Source: Halorubrum sp. PV6
Lineage (GTDB): Archaea; Halobacteriota; Halobacteria; Halobacteriales; Haloferacaceae
DNA: 64,000 nucleotides
Assembly: GCF_003990725.2 (NCBI RefSeq)
Contig: NZ_CP030065.1
Coordinates: forward strand, 124,001 to 188,000
Direction of reading: 5' to 3'
Shown here: piece after piece, positions 16,466 to 24,249 of the stretch
Layout of the letters: each line of letters begins with the position of its first letter
Position numbering within the stretch: the stretch's first letter is position 1
Notes under the pieces: generated by a model
What the model was told of the DNA's origin: nothing
Seen by the model: only the letters and a program-made list of their open reading frames with translations
The model's database searches: none
Program-made: the position numbers and the translations under genes

Positions 16466-16635
16466 GACACCCAGCAAGCGATCGAACAACCGCCGCCATC
16501 CGCGAGCGACCGCTCACCGACGAGGAGACACAAATCCGCGTCGCCCGCTGTGAAGAGGCCTCATCCCAACTCACGTGTAGCGTCGAACAGCGGAATCAGC
16601 GCCTGTGTCCCGCCCTGTACAAGAACAATGCGTAA
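16462..16635 (+). CDS. 57-residue peptide of the overlapping operon
   Basis: It begins at ATGA overlapping the stop of the large gene and ends by an 8-bp overlap with the rdfA start (ATGCGTAA). The peptide is charged, with three cysteines (VARCEEA, LTCSVE, RLCPAL) that do not form a standard ribbon. There is no recognisable family. The coupled start and stop are the main support. Confidence 0.55.
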   Translation: MRHPASDRTTAAIRERPLTDEETQIRVARCEEASSQLTCSVEQRNQRLCPALYKNNA

Positions 16636-17224
16636 CACTACAAGTACACGACCGAAGATAATTCGAGTAATCGACAAGTACGACCTCGACGGCATTGGCG
16701 ACCGAATGGTTACGGAATGGACAAAGCCCGAGAGTACCCGGCGCTCTTGTCGTGAACTCGCGGAATTCTTCAACATCCGTGTGCTCGATGCAGCACTCCG
16801 CGAAGCGGGTATTATTTGGGATCGATCACTTGTGGAGGAGTGTACCGAGATTGTCAAAGACAAGGACAAATCTCTGACAGGATTCGATCTCGATAGTAGG
16901 GGAGTAGACACCGACGAAGTCAGCGGCGACATGGTATCATATCAATCAATACATACATACCTAACAGAGCACCGTGGCACTGAGTACGAACGAGAGATCA
17001 ATGATATTCACTCGCGAGTAAAAAATTTACAGCAGATCGAGACAAGGACAGAAGCGATTGTCACTGGAATCATCGCACAATCTGTGACACACGACCAAGT
17101 ACACGGAATGGAGCCTGAAGTAGAGGTCACGATGGAATGTATCTGTAACACATGCGGGAGCAACACCGAGATGTCGGTGTATCTGCGAAACGGCGGCTGT
17201 CCTGCCTGTAGCCGGTCAGGCTAA
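16628..17224 (+). CDS. rdfA: RdfA family protein (rod-determining factor)
   Basis: The 198-residue product matches RdfA, known from Haloferax volcanii as required for rod cells and common in haloarchaeal mobile elements. Key parts are KIIRVIDKYDLDGIGDRMV, SCRELAEFFNIRVLDAAL, a middle with VSGDMVSYQSIHTYLTEHR, and helices to the C-terminus. This copy ends with a zinc ribbon (CNTC and CPAC). I chose the ATG at 16628, which overlaps the previous stop; the frame is open to 16550. It is the last gene of the operon, suggesting that the element may influence host cell shape or that RdfA relatives have another element function. Confidence 0.83.
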   Translation: MRNTTSTRPKIIRVIDKYDLDGIGDRMVTEWTKPESTRRSCRELAEFFNIRVLDAALREAGIIWDRSLVEECTEIVKDKDKSLTGFDLDSRGVDTDEVSGDMVSYQSIHTYLTEHRGTEYEREINDIHSRVKNLQQIETRTEAIVTGIIAQSVTHDQVHGMEPEVEVTMECICNTCGSNTEMSVYLRNGGCPACSRSG

Positions 17225-17277
17225 GCTGTCGACCGGCTGTTTCAGGGAGGAAGATGTGCGAAGAAACGGCTTTATTG

Positions 17278-17339
17278 GCTCTGTCGAAATTCTCAAAAAG
17301 TGATATATTCTGAGCCGGTCGCGGTCAATACAAGATCCC
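17278..17339 (+). repeat. IS5-type terminal fragment
   Basis: It begins GGCTCTGTCGAAATTCTCA and ends GCGGTCAATACAAG. It resembles 54076-54133 over about 60 bp, in the same orientation. The start is the terminal repeat of the IS5-type element whose transposase remnant lies at 28236-28376. No transposase is attached here. Confidence 0.6.
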
Positions 17340-17378
17340 GTCCCAACATCTAATACAATAAGCGTACAATTCTCGTAT

Positions 17379-17747
17379 ATGCCCGTCGATTTCGAAACAC
17401 ACGAACCCGGAAACCCACGCGTTGACCTGTCAGAGGGGACCAACGCGAGGCGGTTGTTGGAGTTCCTGTTGACGACACCGACCGTGGGGTACACGCCAGC
17501 GGAATTAGCAGAGGAAACAGAGATCCCACGTGGGAGTGTTGGACCGACAATGAACCGGCTCGAAGCTGCGGGCCTCGTTCGTCACAAGGAACCGTATTGG
17601 GCAGCCGCAGAAGACGACCGGATCGCAGCAGCGACGGCTGCCTTCATCGGGGTCGAAACAGCATCTTCTACATACAGTGATGATTGGTACGCTCAGAACG
17701 ACGGGTGGGCTGAGGAGTTGCCCGATCTGAGCGACGAAGAGTCATAG
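17379..17747 (+). CDS. winged-helix antitoxin (MarR-like)
   Basis: The 122-residue protein contains a winged helix: ARRLLEFLLTTPTVGYTPAELAEETEIPRGSVGPTMNRLEAAGLV in outline, with a recognition helix at residues about 50-65. The acidic C-terminal tail (VETASSTYSDDWY to DLSDEES) is the usual toxin-binding part in this family. It precedes a PemK/MazF-like toxin by 3 bp. It probably represses its own promoter and neutralises the toxin. An IS5-type end lies about 40 bp upstream. Confidence 0.82.
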   Translation: MPVDFETHEPGNPRVDLSEGTNARRLLEFLLTTPTVGYTPAELAEETEIPRGSVGPTMNRLEAAGLVRHKEPYWAAAEDDRIAAATAAFIGVETASSTYSDDWYAQNDGWAEELPDLSDEES

Positions 17748-17750
17748 CGA

Positions 17751-18080
17751 ATGGTGTTTTCGCAAGGCGCTATCGTCATCTCGGACGACCCGTTTGGAAA
17801 CAACCCAAAGCGCCCGTACCTGATCCTCTCGAACGATCACGTCCCCTTCCACGGCCAAGAGTACGTTGCGGCAGTGATCACGACGACAGCTCGGACTGAG
17901 GCCGTTGAACTCACCGCCAACAGGCTCGAACGGGGACGGCTCCCCCGGACATCCTACGTGTCTCCGTGGTCGGTCCTCACGCTCAAGGATTGGATGATCA
18001 CGAAGCAACCCGCAGAAGCGACTGACGCGACCGTCGATGAGGTGCGGCAAGAGTTGGATACATATCTACAGACCAGATGA
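17751..18080 (+). CDS. PemK/MazF-like mRNA interferase toxin
   Basis: The 109-residue product has the PemK-like barrel pattern: FSQGAIVISDDPFG at the N-terminus, KRPYLILSNDHVPF, VAAVITTT and TSYVSPWSVLTLKD. Toxins of this fold cleave mRNA. It begins 3 bp after the winged-helix antitoxin, in one transcript. The haloarchaeal version pairs with a winged-helix rather than an AbrB antitoxin. No truncation is seen. Confidence 0.82.
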   Translation: MVFSQGAIVISDDPFGNNPKRPYLILSNDHVPFHGQEYVAAVITTTARTEAVELTANRLERGRLPRTSYVSPWSVLTLKDWMITKQPAEATDATVDEVRQELDTYLQTR

Positions 18081-18116
18081 GTATCTCTTTTACTGGCCCT
18101 CCCGAAAGCACGGGTT

Positions 18117-18965
18117 ATGTCTTCGCCTGACGATAGCAAGCCCTCCCAAGTCGCGACCCGGGCGAAACAAACCGGGCAATCTCTGTACACGCGCGCATAC
18201 AATTCGCTGATCACGGGTGTCGCAATCATGATTCCCGTCATCGTGACGCTATATATTGTCAGCATCGCAATCGGATTCATTCGGAATGCGCTAGACCCGC
18301 TGATTAGGGTCCTAAGATGGGCTGGTGTCATCCAACGTATTGAATCGGGCGGATTTGTCCAGTTGCTCATCGAAATCGGGATCTACACCGACGTTGTGGC
18401 GTTCGTTTCCGAGCTCATCGCGATCGCGGTTCTTGTGCTTGTTATCGCTATCGTCGGGATTGTGGGGCGTAATCACTATGGTCAGCGGGTCGTGGATGTC
18501 TTCGATCTCATGTTGTCCTCAATCCCAGGCGTCGGAACAGTGTACAAGAGCTTTCGGCGGATGGGGGACGTAGTCCTTGACGAGCAGGACGACAAGTTTC
18601 AGGAGGTGAAGCTCGTCCAGTGTTTCGACGAGAACGTCTACGTACTCGGATTCAAGACCGGTGACGCTCCGGTAACGATTGAAGACTCAACCGATCACGA
18701 GGAGATGGTCTCGATGTTCCTGCCGTTAGCACCAAACCCAGTGACTGGCGGGCTGTTAACGTATATTCCTCAGTCGGACGTGTATGACATAGACATGACC
18801 ATTGAACAGGGGATTCAAAGTATTCTCACGAGCGGGGTTGCGACCGACAAAGGAGCCTCGGGGACCCTCAATATCGGTCTTGAAGACTTACAGAATTCAC
18901 AGCGATACCAAGATATTCGCAGCGCGGTGGTTACGACCGACTACGACGATGACGACATAGATTGA
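18117..18965 (+). CDS. DUF502 family membrane protein
   Basis: The 282-residue protein has the DUF502 pattern: a first membrane helix in SLITGVAIMIPVIVTLYIVS, a second in IAIAVLVLVIAIVGIVGRN, the conserved loop around MLSSIPGVGTVYKSFRRM, and a soluble beta-rich C-terminal half with FLPLAPNPVTGGLLTYIP. The function of DUF502 is not established; members are envelope proteins of bacteria and archaea. The C-terminus is very acidic. It follows the toxin-antitoxin pair by 36 bp but is probably independent of it. An IS200/IS605-type end starts at its stop codon. Confidence 0.88.
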   Translation: MSSPDDSKPSQVATRAKQTGQSLYTRAYNSLITGVAIMIPVIVTLYIVSIAIGFIRNALDPLIRVLRWAGVIQRIESGGFVQLLIEIGIYTDVVAFVSELIAIAVLVLVIAIVGIVGRNHYGQRVVDVFDLMLSSIPGVGTVYKSFRRMGDVVLDEQDDKFQEVKLVQCFDENVYVLGFKTGDAPVTIEDSTDHEEMVSMFLPLAPNPVTGGLLTYIPQSDVYDIDMTIEQGIQSILTSGVATDKGASGTLNIGLEDLQNSQRYQDIRSAVVTTDYDDDDID

Positions 18966-19020
18966 CATCCTCCTCCGCGTGAACGCGGAGAAACCCCGAG
19001 CGGTGGGAGTTTCAGGTTCG
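18963..19020 (+). repeat. orphan IS200/IS605-type end with hairpin
   Basis: TTGACATCCTCCTCCGCG is followed by the perfect hairpin CTCCGCG-TGAA-CGCGGAG (18973-18990). The same motif, in either orientation, marks the ends of TnpB elements elsewhere in the window. No TnpB is attached. The 286-bp spacer up to 19251 holds nothing else I can identify. Confidence 0.6.
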
Positions 19021-19251
19021 CAACCATGTTTCTGCCACTTACCGGGAACTCATCTAACCCAGCCATCGTGAACAGCGGCTGACTGGCGGTGCCAAACCGT
19101 CGTTACACCTATCCTCCACATCCAAATTAAACTGTGCTGTGCGCTAGCTGATCTGGAGTAGATGTCTCCTGTGAGTGTCTTCTCTCCTAAGACAAATTGC
19201 GTTCGACAGTTACACCAGAACCGTATTCACTCTATAAGAAGAACTATAGCT

Positions 19252-19881
19252 ATGAAATCTGAATCTGACTCCCATTTGATATCGCGTCGACAGGTCGTTC
19301 ATACAGTCGGCTTGGGAGCCGTAATTGGAACGGCTGGCTGCGCTGGGGGATCCCCTGAATCAAGCCCTGAACCGGTGGATTTGTCGGGCCAAAAGACTGA
19401 TTACCAAGGTGGGATGGTCATTGGAGACCATGGAGGCCCTAATGGGCAGGTGTTCTACGCCAATACAGAACCCGAGCCCAGACAGGGGCCCGTCCAAGGC
19501 TCCGAAGGAACTGAGAACCTTGCTTGGTTTCACACGCTCGCACATGGCCTCTTCCCGTACCATCTTAACCTGGTAGCTGACGGCGCGGAAGCGACGGCGG
19601 TCTACGTCACGGACTACTCCCGTGTCGATTGGGAGATCTCTGAAGATACTGAGCGAAAGAAGATGCCAGCACCGACCGCCCCCGAGACATTTGCCGATGC
19701 GACGGGCTTCACATACGTCATCGAATCGGATGTCATGGGTGGAATGGGGCCAGATCTCATGCCGTTCTCGGAACCCAGCGAAGCTGAATCGTTCGCTGAT
19801 AATTACGGCGGACGGACGATCGGGTACGACGACATCGGTCGGTCACTCGTTGATGGAATCCAGATGACTGGGATGAACTAA
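19252..19881 (+). CDS. NosL-like Tat lipoprotein
   Basis: I chose the ATG at 19252; the frame is open to 19162 but only this start gives a proper signal. The N-terminus has twin arginines (SRRQVVHTVG) and a lipobox TAGC, so it is exported folded by Tat and lipid-anchored outside the cell. The body matches NosL, a copper-binding accessory protein of nitrous oxide reductase: Met-rich segments (GGMVIGDHGGP, MGGMGPDLMPF), AVYVTDYSRVDW, and ADNYGGRTIGYDDI. No nos genes are nearby, so a broader copper or metal-handling role is possible. Confidence 0.72.
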   Translation: MKSESDSHLISRRQVVHTVGLGAVIGTAGCAGGSPESSPEPVDLSGQKTDYQGGMVIGDHGGPNGQVFYANTEPEPRQGPVQGSEGTENLAWFHTLAHGLFPYHLNLVADGAEATAVYVTDYSRVDWEISEDTERKKMPAPTAPETFADATGFTYVIESDVMGGMGPDLMPFSEPSEAESFADNYGGRTIGYDDIGRSLVDGIQMTGMN

Positions 19882-19904
19882 TTGACCCTTCTCATAGTGG
19901 AGGT

Positions 19905-19945
19905 GACATCCTCGCCCGCCGTGAACGGCGGGGCTTCCACCGCAG
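19905..19945 (-). repeat. right end (hairpin) of the TnpB element
   Basis: The perfect hairpin CCCGCCG-TGAA-CGGCGGG (19915-19932) is preceded by GTGACATCCTCG on the plus strand. It lies about 35 bp beyond the stop of tnpB at 19978, on its 3' side. In TnpB elements the right end encodes the omega RNA that guides the nuclease, so this hairpin is probably the omega RNA scaffold. Confidence 0.65.
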
Positions 19946-19977
19946 GTGGAATACCAGTAAGATACTGGATTGAGGTT

Positions 19978-21297
19978 TCAAGACGTGTTCGCGTCACCGG
20001 TCTCTGGCCTCGCCCCTGCTCCCACTACTGGTGAGCTAGACGAACCCTTGTCATCGGAAGCCCGCTTCTCAGACGGGAGTCCCTCGCTCGGTGACGTGTC
20101 TTCGTGGGCCTGCCACTGGCCCCCGCTCTGTGGCGAGTCATCGCCTACCGTTTTCCAAGGCAGGCTCTCTCCCCACGGATTCAGCCGGTTGGCTATGTTC
20201 GCTGCTGCGTTCAGATCTGCTTGGTACTCCAACACCCAGCACGCCTCATTCGTACACTTGAATGTGCCTTGATGCGGTCGATAACCAACGTGTTGACACG
20301 CGTGGCACGTCTTCGACGTGTGGTGCGGATGCACGCATTCCACAGGAATACCGCGTTCCGCTGCCTTATCCTCAATACGTGACTGTATCTGGGAGAACAG
20401 CCACTTGCCGAGGCGTCGATTCCAGTATTCTCCGATATCCTCGTTGGTGATCCCGTCAAGGTATTCGAGAGCGATGACCGGGTTTTCAAACTGAGAGGCG
20501 TATTCGACGGCCCGATGTGAGGCTTTCTCTACTTCGTCTTCGATGGCGTCTTGCCACCGCCCCCACACGAGATCGTCCAAGAGTTTTGAGGCGTACCGTG
20601 GTTTCAAGCGGTCTTCGGCAGAGGCTTGTTTCTGTCGAAGGTGTCGGACACGACCACCATCAACGAACAACGGATCAACAGGCGTGTCGCCTCGGAGGGC
20701 ACAGCCCACCAAGAGTTTGGATTCTCCCACGTCGAACCCGACAGGGGTCACGTCGTCACTGTCATACGAACACGAGTGGTCTGATTCCACTTCGTAGTTC
20801 GCGGTGACATGCAACACCCATCTGTCACCATCGAGTTGTAAGCGGATTTCACCCGCCCACACACTGTCATCTTCGTCATCAATCAACGAGTGCCACCACT
20901 CTTCTTGCTCGGGATTCAGTTGGAGTGGTATCCAGAAGTTCGTTCCGTGACCGGGAAGTGGGACTTCCCAGCAGATTTCGTGATGGCGATCGTCGTCGTG
21001 GTCAAAAACGGCTGCAGTGTTGGCGTAACGGATGGGGTGGTCGTCTGCGAGTTGCTTCGCATCGTACGTATCCTCGTCGAGGAGGTTTGGTACGTACTTT
21101 TTGAGTGCGTTTTTCGAGTGCCAGTTGAGGTCTTCACCAGTGACGATCTCGTTGACGGCAGTCATCGTGTCGCACTCACCGTTGAAGCTGCGACGGAGCA
21201 ACGATTCGTATCGATCGTGTTCCCCGTGGAGCTTGCGCTGCTTGTGCTGAGTGGGTGGGGCAAGATACGCTTCGAGCGTCTTGCACTCCTCACTCAT
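19978..21297 (-). CDS. tnpB: TnpB RNA-guided nuclease of an IS200/IS605-type element
   Basis: The 439-residue protein carries the split RuvC site: Asp in VGFDVGESKLLVG, Glu in VIALEYLDGIT and Asp in YQADLNAAANIANR. Between the last two is a zinc ribbon, CHAC and later CTNEAC. TnpB cuts DNA guided by an omega RNA from the element's right end and promotes retention of the transposon. No TnpA is present, so this element depends on another transposase. The start overlaps the stop of a 45-residue gene. The C-terminal tail is acidic and disordered, ending in PETGDANTS. Confidence 0.92.
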   Translation of the reverse strand: MSEECKTLEAYLAPPTQHKQRKLHGEHDRYESLLRRSFNGECDTMTAVNEIVTGEDLNWHSKNALKKYVPNLLDEDTYDAKQLADDHPIRYANTAAVFDHDDDRHHEICWEVPLPGHGTNFWIPLQLNPEQEEWWHSLIDDEDDSVWAGEIRLQLDGDRWVLHVTANYEVESDHSCSYDSDDVTPVGFDVGESKLLVGCALRGDTPVDPLFVDGGRVRHLRQKQASAEDRLKPRYASKLLDDLVWGRWQDAIEDEVEKASHRAVEYASQFENPVIALEYLDGITNEDIGEYWNRRLGKWLFSQIQSRIEDKAAERGIPVECVHPHHTSKTCHACQHVGYRPHQGTFKCTNEACWVLEYQADLNAAANIANRLNPWGESLPWKTVGDDSPQSGGQWQAHEDTSPSEGLPSEKRASDDKGSSSSPVVGAGARPETGDANTS

Positions 21298-21431
21298 TCT
21301 TCGGCAGTGTCGAGTCCTTGTTCGACGAGTTCGGCGTATGCGTAGTCCATTCGCAGGCCGTTCTCACGGGAGTATTCTTTCACCCGTTCGTGGAGGTCGC
21401 TTCCACGTTCAATGGCTATATCAACTCGCAT
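21294..21431 (-). CDS. 45-residue helical protein coupled to tnpB
   Basis: Translation from the ATG at 21431 gives MRVDIAIERGSDLHERVKEY and ends YAELVEQGLDTAEE. It looks like a short ribbon-helix-helix DNA-binding protein: one strand (RVDIAIE) then two helices. Its TGA overlaps the tnpB ATG (ATGA). Haloarchaeal TnpB genes are often preceded by a small gene of this kind. It may repress the element's promoter. The gene is too short for most gene callers. Confidence 0.65.
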   Translation of the reverse strand: MRVDIAIERGSDLHERVKEYSRENGLRMDYAYAELVEQGLDTAEE

Positions 21432-21503
21432 CCAATATTCTGTACGTTTTCTCGTATCTAAAAAATTTGTGTTGGCGTGGGGTATTCAGAGAGTTGTCGC
21501 GCG

Positions 21504-21630
21504 TGCTGTGTTGAATAGCGGTAGTTGGTTGGGCGGGCCGAACCTGAATCCCCTCGTTCGTAGATAAGTCGCGTTGTTCCATAACCGGGATCGCTCTAAC
21601 CCCTTTCAGAGGTCGCTATTCAACAGAGCA
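21504..21630. mobile_element. 127-bp MITE, diverged subfamily
   Basis: The ends TGCTGTGTTGAATAGCG and, inverted, TGCTCTGTTGAATAGCG define a 127-bp element flanked by the 8-bp duplication GTCGCGCG (21496-21503 and 21631-21638). The ends agree with copies at 3639, 24017 and 54355, but the interior differs. It lies in the 5' flank of the tnpB element and has no coding capacity. Confidence 0.85.
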
Positions 21631-21654
21631 GTCGCGCGGGGTTTGCGTAGTGGG

Positions 21655-21705
21655 GCGACGCGATTCACGCCCGCCGTAAACGGCGGGATTCTCTCGCTAA
21701 TTATA
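21655..21705 (-). repeat. IS200/IS605-type end with hairpin
   Basis: CCCGCCGTAAACGGCGGG forms a perfect hairpin, followed by ATTCTCTCGC. The reverse complement resembles the end at 50521-50562. It probably marks the other boundary of the tnpB element or an older insertion. Between here and 21805 I see no gene. Confidence 0.5.
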
Positions 21706-21804
21706 GATAGTGAGAGTCACACCGGTTCTGGTCAACGAATCTGACACGGTCGATCAAGAGCTAGAAGCCTTTTGTCCGGCGAAATCGTAGCTATTACACA
21801 CGCG

Positions 21805-22290
21805 ATGGCAACCTCAGAAAACGAATCGAAAGACACGATGACCGTGTACCAAGAGCGGTTGGATGCACTCGACGCGACACTGGCATCAAAAATGGACCGT
21901 TGGAGTGTTCCAGCGTTGCGAGCCGCTGTCGGAGCAGTGTTCATCTGGTTCGGCGCACTCAAAGTACTCGGCGTCTCGCCGGCCGGCGACCTCGTCGCCT
22001 CAACGGTGTACGTTCTTCCGCCTGAGTTTTTCGTCCCGGTACTTGGCGTGTGGGAGGTGATCATCGGAATCTGTCTGCTCTACCCGCCGCTTACTCGTGT
22101 TGGATTGCTACTGTTGGCACTCCAGCTTCCGGGGACGTTCCTTCCGATGGTACTGCTCCCTGAAGTCGTCTACACCACGTTCCCGTACGGCTTAACGGTT
22201 GAGGGTCAGTATATCGTAAAGAACCTCGTAATCATCGCTGGCGCACTCGTTCTGGGAAGTACCGTCAGGGACGAATCTGTGTCGGTGTGA
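21805..22290 (+). CDS. DoxX-like membrane protein
   Basis: I prefer the ATG at 21805 (MATSENESK), which follows an implausible 11-residue extension from 21772. After an N-terminal helix (YQERLDALDATLASKMDRW) there are four membrane segments: ALRAAVGAVFIWFGALKVLG, PVLGVWEVIIGICLLY, VGLLLLALQLPGTFLPMVLL and YIVKNLVIIAGALVLG. This is the four-helix pattern of DoxX/DUF417 proteins, linked in various species to quinone-dependent or thiosulfate oxidation and membrane stress. The substrate is unknown here. No operon partner is evident. Confidence 0.75.
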   Translation: MATSENESKDTMTVYQERLDALDATLASKMDRWSVPALRAAVGAVFIWFGALKVLGVSPAGDLVASTVYVLPPEFFVPVLGVWEVIIGICLLYPPLTRVGLLLLALQLPGTFLPMVLLPEVVYTTFPYGLTVEGQYIVKNLVIIAGALVLGSTVRDESVSV

Positions 22291-22379
22291 ACCAGACACT
22301 TATCGGCTCGTGGTGTCGGATTCATCCTGATCCTAAAGGGTCAGGCATTCTGCTTGAATCTCTGTAATTACATGCTCGG

Positions 22380-22480
22380 GAGTCGGTCGGGGTGTGTGGT
22401 TGTGTCGTCCCATGTCGGTTTCCTCCCCGACCGACTCGCTCACTCCGTTCGCTCCTTGAGGTCGGGGGCTCCACCTCGAA
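22380..22480 (+). repeat. IS200/IS605-type end in a gene-free stretch
   Basis: CCCCGACCGACTCGCTCACT continues to CTTGAGGTCGGGG, a long hairpin like the TnpB element end at 30180-30235. The whole stretch 22291-22686 holds no gene I can support. Around 22520-22580 there is a further short repeat-like piece (ACCGGCTGTTTCAG) resembling 17232. Confidence 0.5.
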
Positions 22481-22686
22481 AATGCTGAAGTCGTGCGAAA
22501 CTGTCTGAAGAGTAGGTTTCAACAAAGCCATTATGATTCTCACCGACCGGCTGTTTCAGCTGAGAAATTGTCCAAAAACTAGAATCCCAACTGAGTCGAA
22601 GGGGCCGATAGTAATTCGTCTTGCAAGTCTATCAGAGGCGATAATTTCGTCAAAAAACAAATTACCCCTAGTAAACGTCTCCCGAT

Positions 22687-24006
22687 ATGGCCACGGCCAC
22701 AGACAACGACCAGCTTCAGCAGAGTGGTTCCGAATCTGGCGAAGATTTCTGGCGGCACTCGTTCGAGCAGTTCATCGCAGATCTCCCTGAACCAGCATTC
22801 GTCGTCGACGTCGATGGTGACATCACACAGTGGAACACCGCTACAGCCGATCTGCTTGGCCTCCCAGCACGCAAAGCTGTCGGGATGAACGCATACGACG
22901 TGTTTGGTACCGAGGGCAAAGACGAGACCCTCGCCGAAGAAGTCGTCCGCACTGGAACACCGATACGTGAAAACGAGTTCCGATCCGCCGAACGACCAGA
23001 TGGAACAAAAGCACATGCCCGCGCAATCGGGACCCCGATTCAGACACCAACCGGCAGGATCGTTGGTGCTGTCGAGTTGCTCTTCGACGTCACCACCGTC
23101 GTCGAACAGCGGGAGACGCTCGCCGACCTCCAAGAGGAACTCTCGGACAATGTCGAGACATCGATGGAGCAGTTGGGCGAGTCGACAACCGAAGTCGCGA
23201 ATCGCTCGAACGAGATCACCCAACTCGTCAATGAGCAAGCAACCGAGCTTGAGAGTACCCAAGGTGACATCTCCGGATTCAGCGCCACTGTCGAAGAGAT
23301 CGCCTCCAGCGCCGAGGAAGTCAGCAATCAAAGCGCGGAATCAAGAGCATTCGCTGAGGAGTCCGTCGACACCGCGACCGAGGTTATCAGTCAGGTAGAC
23401 GATACAGCCGAGAAGTCAGCCACCGTCGCAGGCAATGTTGCTGAGCTAAAAGACGAGATTGAGCAAGTTGAGGAACTTGTCGGCGTAATCAACGATATTG
23501 CCGAGCAGACAAATATGCTCGCGCTGAACGCCAACATCGAAGCGGCACGAAGCGATAATGATGGGTTTGCGGTCGTCGCCGACGAGGTGAAGAACCTCGC
23601 CAATCGCTCACAAGACCAAGCTGACGAGATCGAAGAAATCGTCGCGAGGATCAAAAGGAAGGCTGCTACGGCAACTACCGAAGTAAGAGCAGGAAACGAC
23701 GAGATCCAGTCTGCGAGAGATGACATTCAACTCCTTCTCGAGAACCAGAAGCAAATTCTGGCTGCGGTTGAACAAACCGAAAGCGGAATCAACGAGATTG
23801 CAGCCGCGACAGATGAGCAGGCGAGCGTGGCCGAAGAGATATCGAGTGCTGTCAATGAAGTCTCCGAACGGGCTACTGTCGTGAGCGAAGAAATCACAGA
23901 GATTGCGGACGAAAACGACAATCAGACAGAGATGGTTTCAGGGCTGACCCGGCAGGTCGAGCAGATTGATCATGAACTCGCGGAGGTCATGAACACGTCT
24001 GTGTGA
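22687..24006 (+). CDS. soluble methyl-accepting transducer with PAS sensor (Htr-type)
   Basis: The 439-residue protein has a PAS domain at residues about 22-140 (FIADLPEPAFVVDVDGDITQ) and no membrane helices, so it senses something inside the cell. The rest is a long coiled-coil signalling domain with the hairpin region around IAEQTNMLALNANIEAAR and GFAVVADEVKNLANRS. It should signal to CheA/CheW and control flagellar switching. Odd point: the tip linker between EAAR and GFAVV is four residues (SDND) where the family normally has six. Adaptation-helix Glu/Gln pairs are visible on both sides. Confidence 0.9.
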   Translation: MATATDNDQLQQSGSESGEDFWRHSFEQFIADLPEPAFVVDVDGDITQWNTATADLLGLPARKAVGMNAYDVFGTEGKDETLAEEVVRTGTPIRENEFRSAERPDGTKAHARAIGTPIQTPTGRIVGAVELLFDVTTVVEQRETLADLQEELSDNVETSMEQLGESTTEVANRSNEITQLVNEQATELESTQGDISGFSATVEEIASSAEEVSNQSAESRAFAEESVDTATEVISQVDDTAEKSATVAGNVAELKDEIEQVEELVGVINDIAEQTNMLALNANIEAARSDNDGFAVVADEVKNLANRSQDQADEIEEIVARIKRKAATATTEVRAGNDEIQSARDDIQLLLENQKQILAAVEQTESGINEIAAATDEQASVAEEISSAVNEVSERATVVSEEITEIADENDNQTEMVSGLTRQVEQIDHELAEVMNTSV

Positions 24007-24016
24007 GAGACTGTAT

Positions 24017-24143
24017 TGCTTTGTTGAATAGCGGTGTTGACCGAGGAAGTCAAAATTTGAGTCGGTTTGTCAGCGATTGACGCTAGTGGTCTCAAGGTCG
24101 GCATCGTCTCACCATGGCTCAGAGGTCGCTATTCAACAGAGCA
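24017..24143. mobile_element. 127-bp MITE without matching target duplication
   Basis: The ends TGCTTTGTTGAATAGCG and, inverted, TGCTCTGTTGAATAGCG bound 127 bp that closely match the copies at 3639 and 54355. The flanking octamers differ (GACTGTAT and TATTCTTC), so recombination or deletion has probably altered one flank. It begins 10 bp after the transducer stop codon. Confidence 0.82.
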
Positions 24144-24185
24144 TATTCTTCAGACATAATATCATGTGAAACTGCCGGTCGATGA
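24144..24185 (+). repeat. 42-bp direct repeat, copy 1
   Basis: Starting TATTCTTCAGACATAATATC, this 42-bp stretch matches 28066-28107 with one mismatch. It directly abuts the right end of the MITE. The second copy abuts a different IS end, which suggests the unit is itself the edge of a mobile element or a recombination scar. Confidence 0.6.
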
Positions 24186-24217
24186 GAGATGCGAATTGAA
24201 TGACCATGCCACCGATA

Positions 24218-24226
24218 TCTATATTA
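24218..24226 (+). promoter_or_regulatory. TATA-like element for the AbrB-MazF pair
   Basis: TCTATATTA lies about 28 bp before the ATG at 24250, as expected for a leaderless haloarchaeal transcript. A short repeat AGTATGAAAAAAGTATGAA follows between it and the start codon and could be where the antitoxin binds. Confidence 0.45.
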
Positions 24227-24249
24227 GTATGAAAAAAGTATGAACTGAT

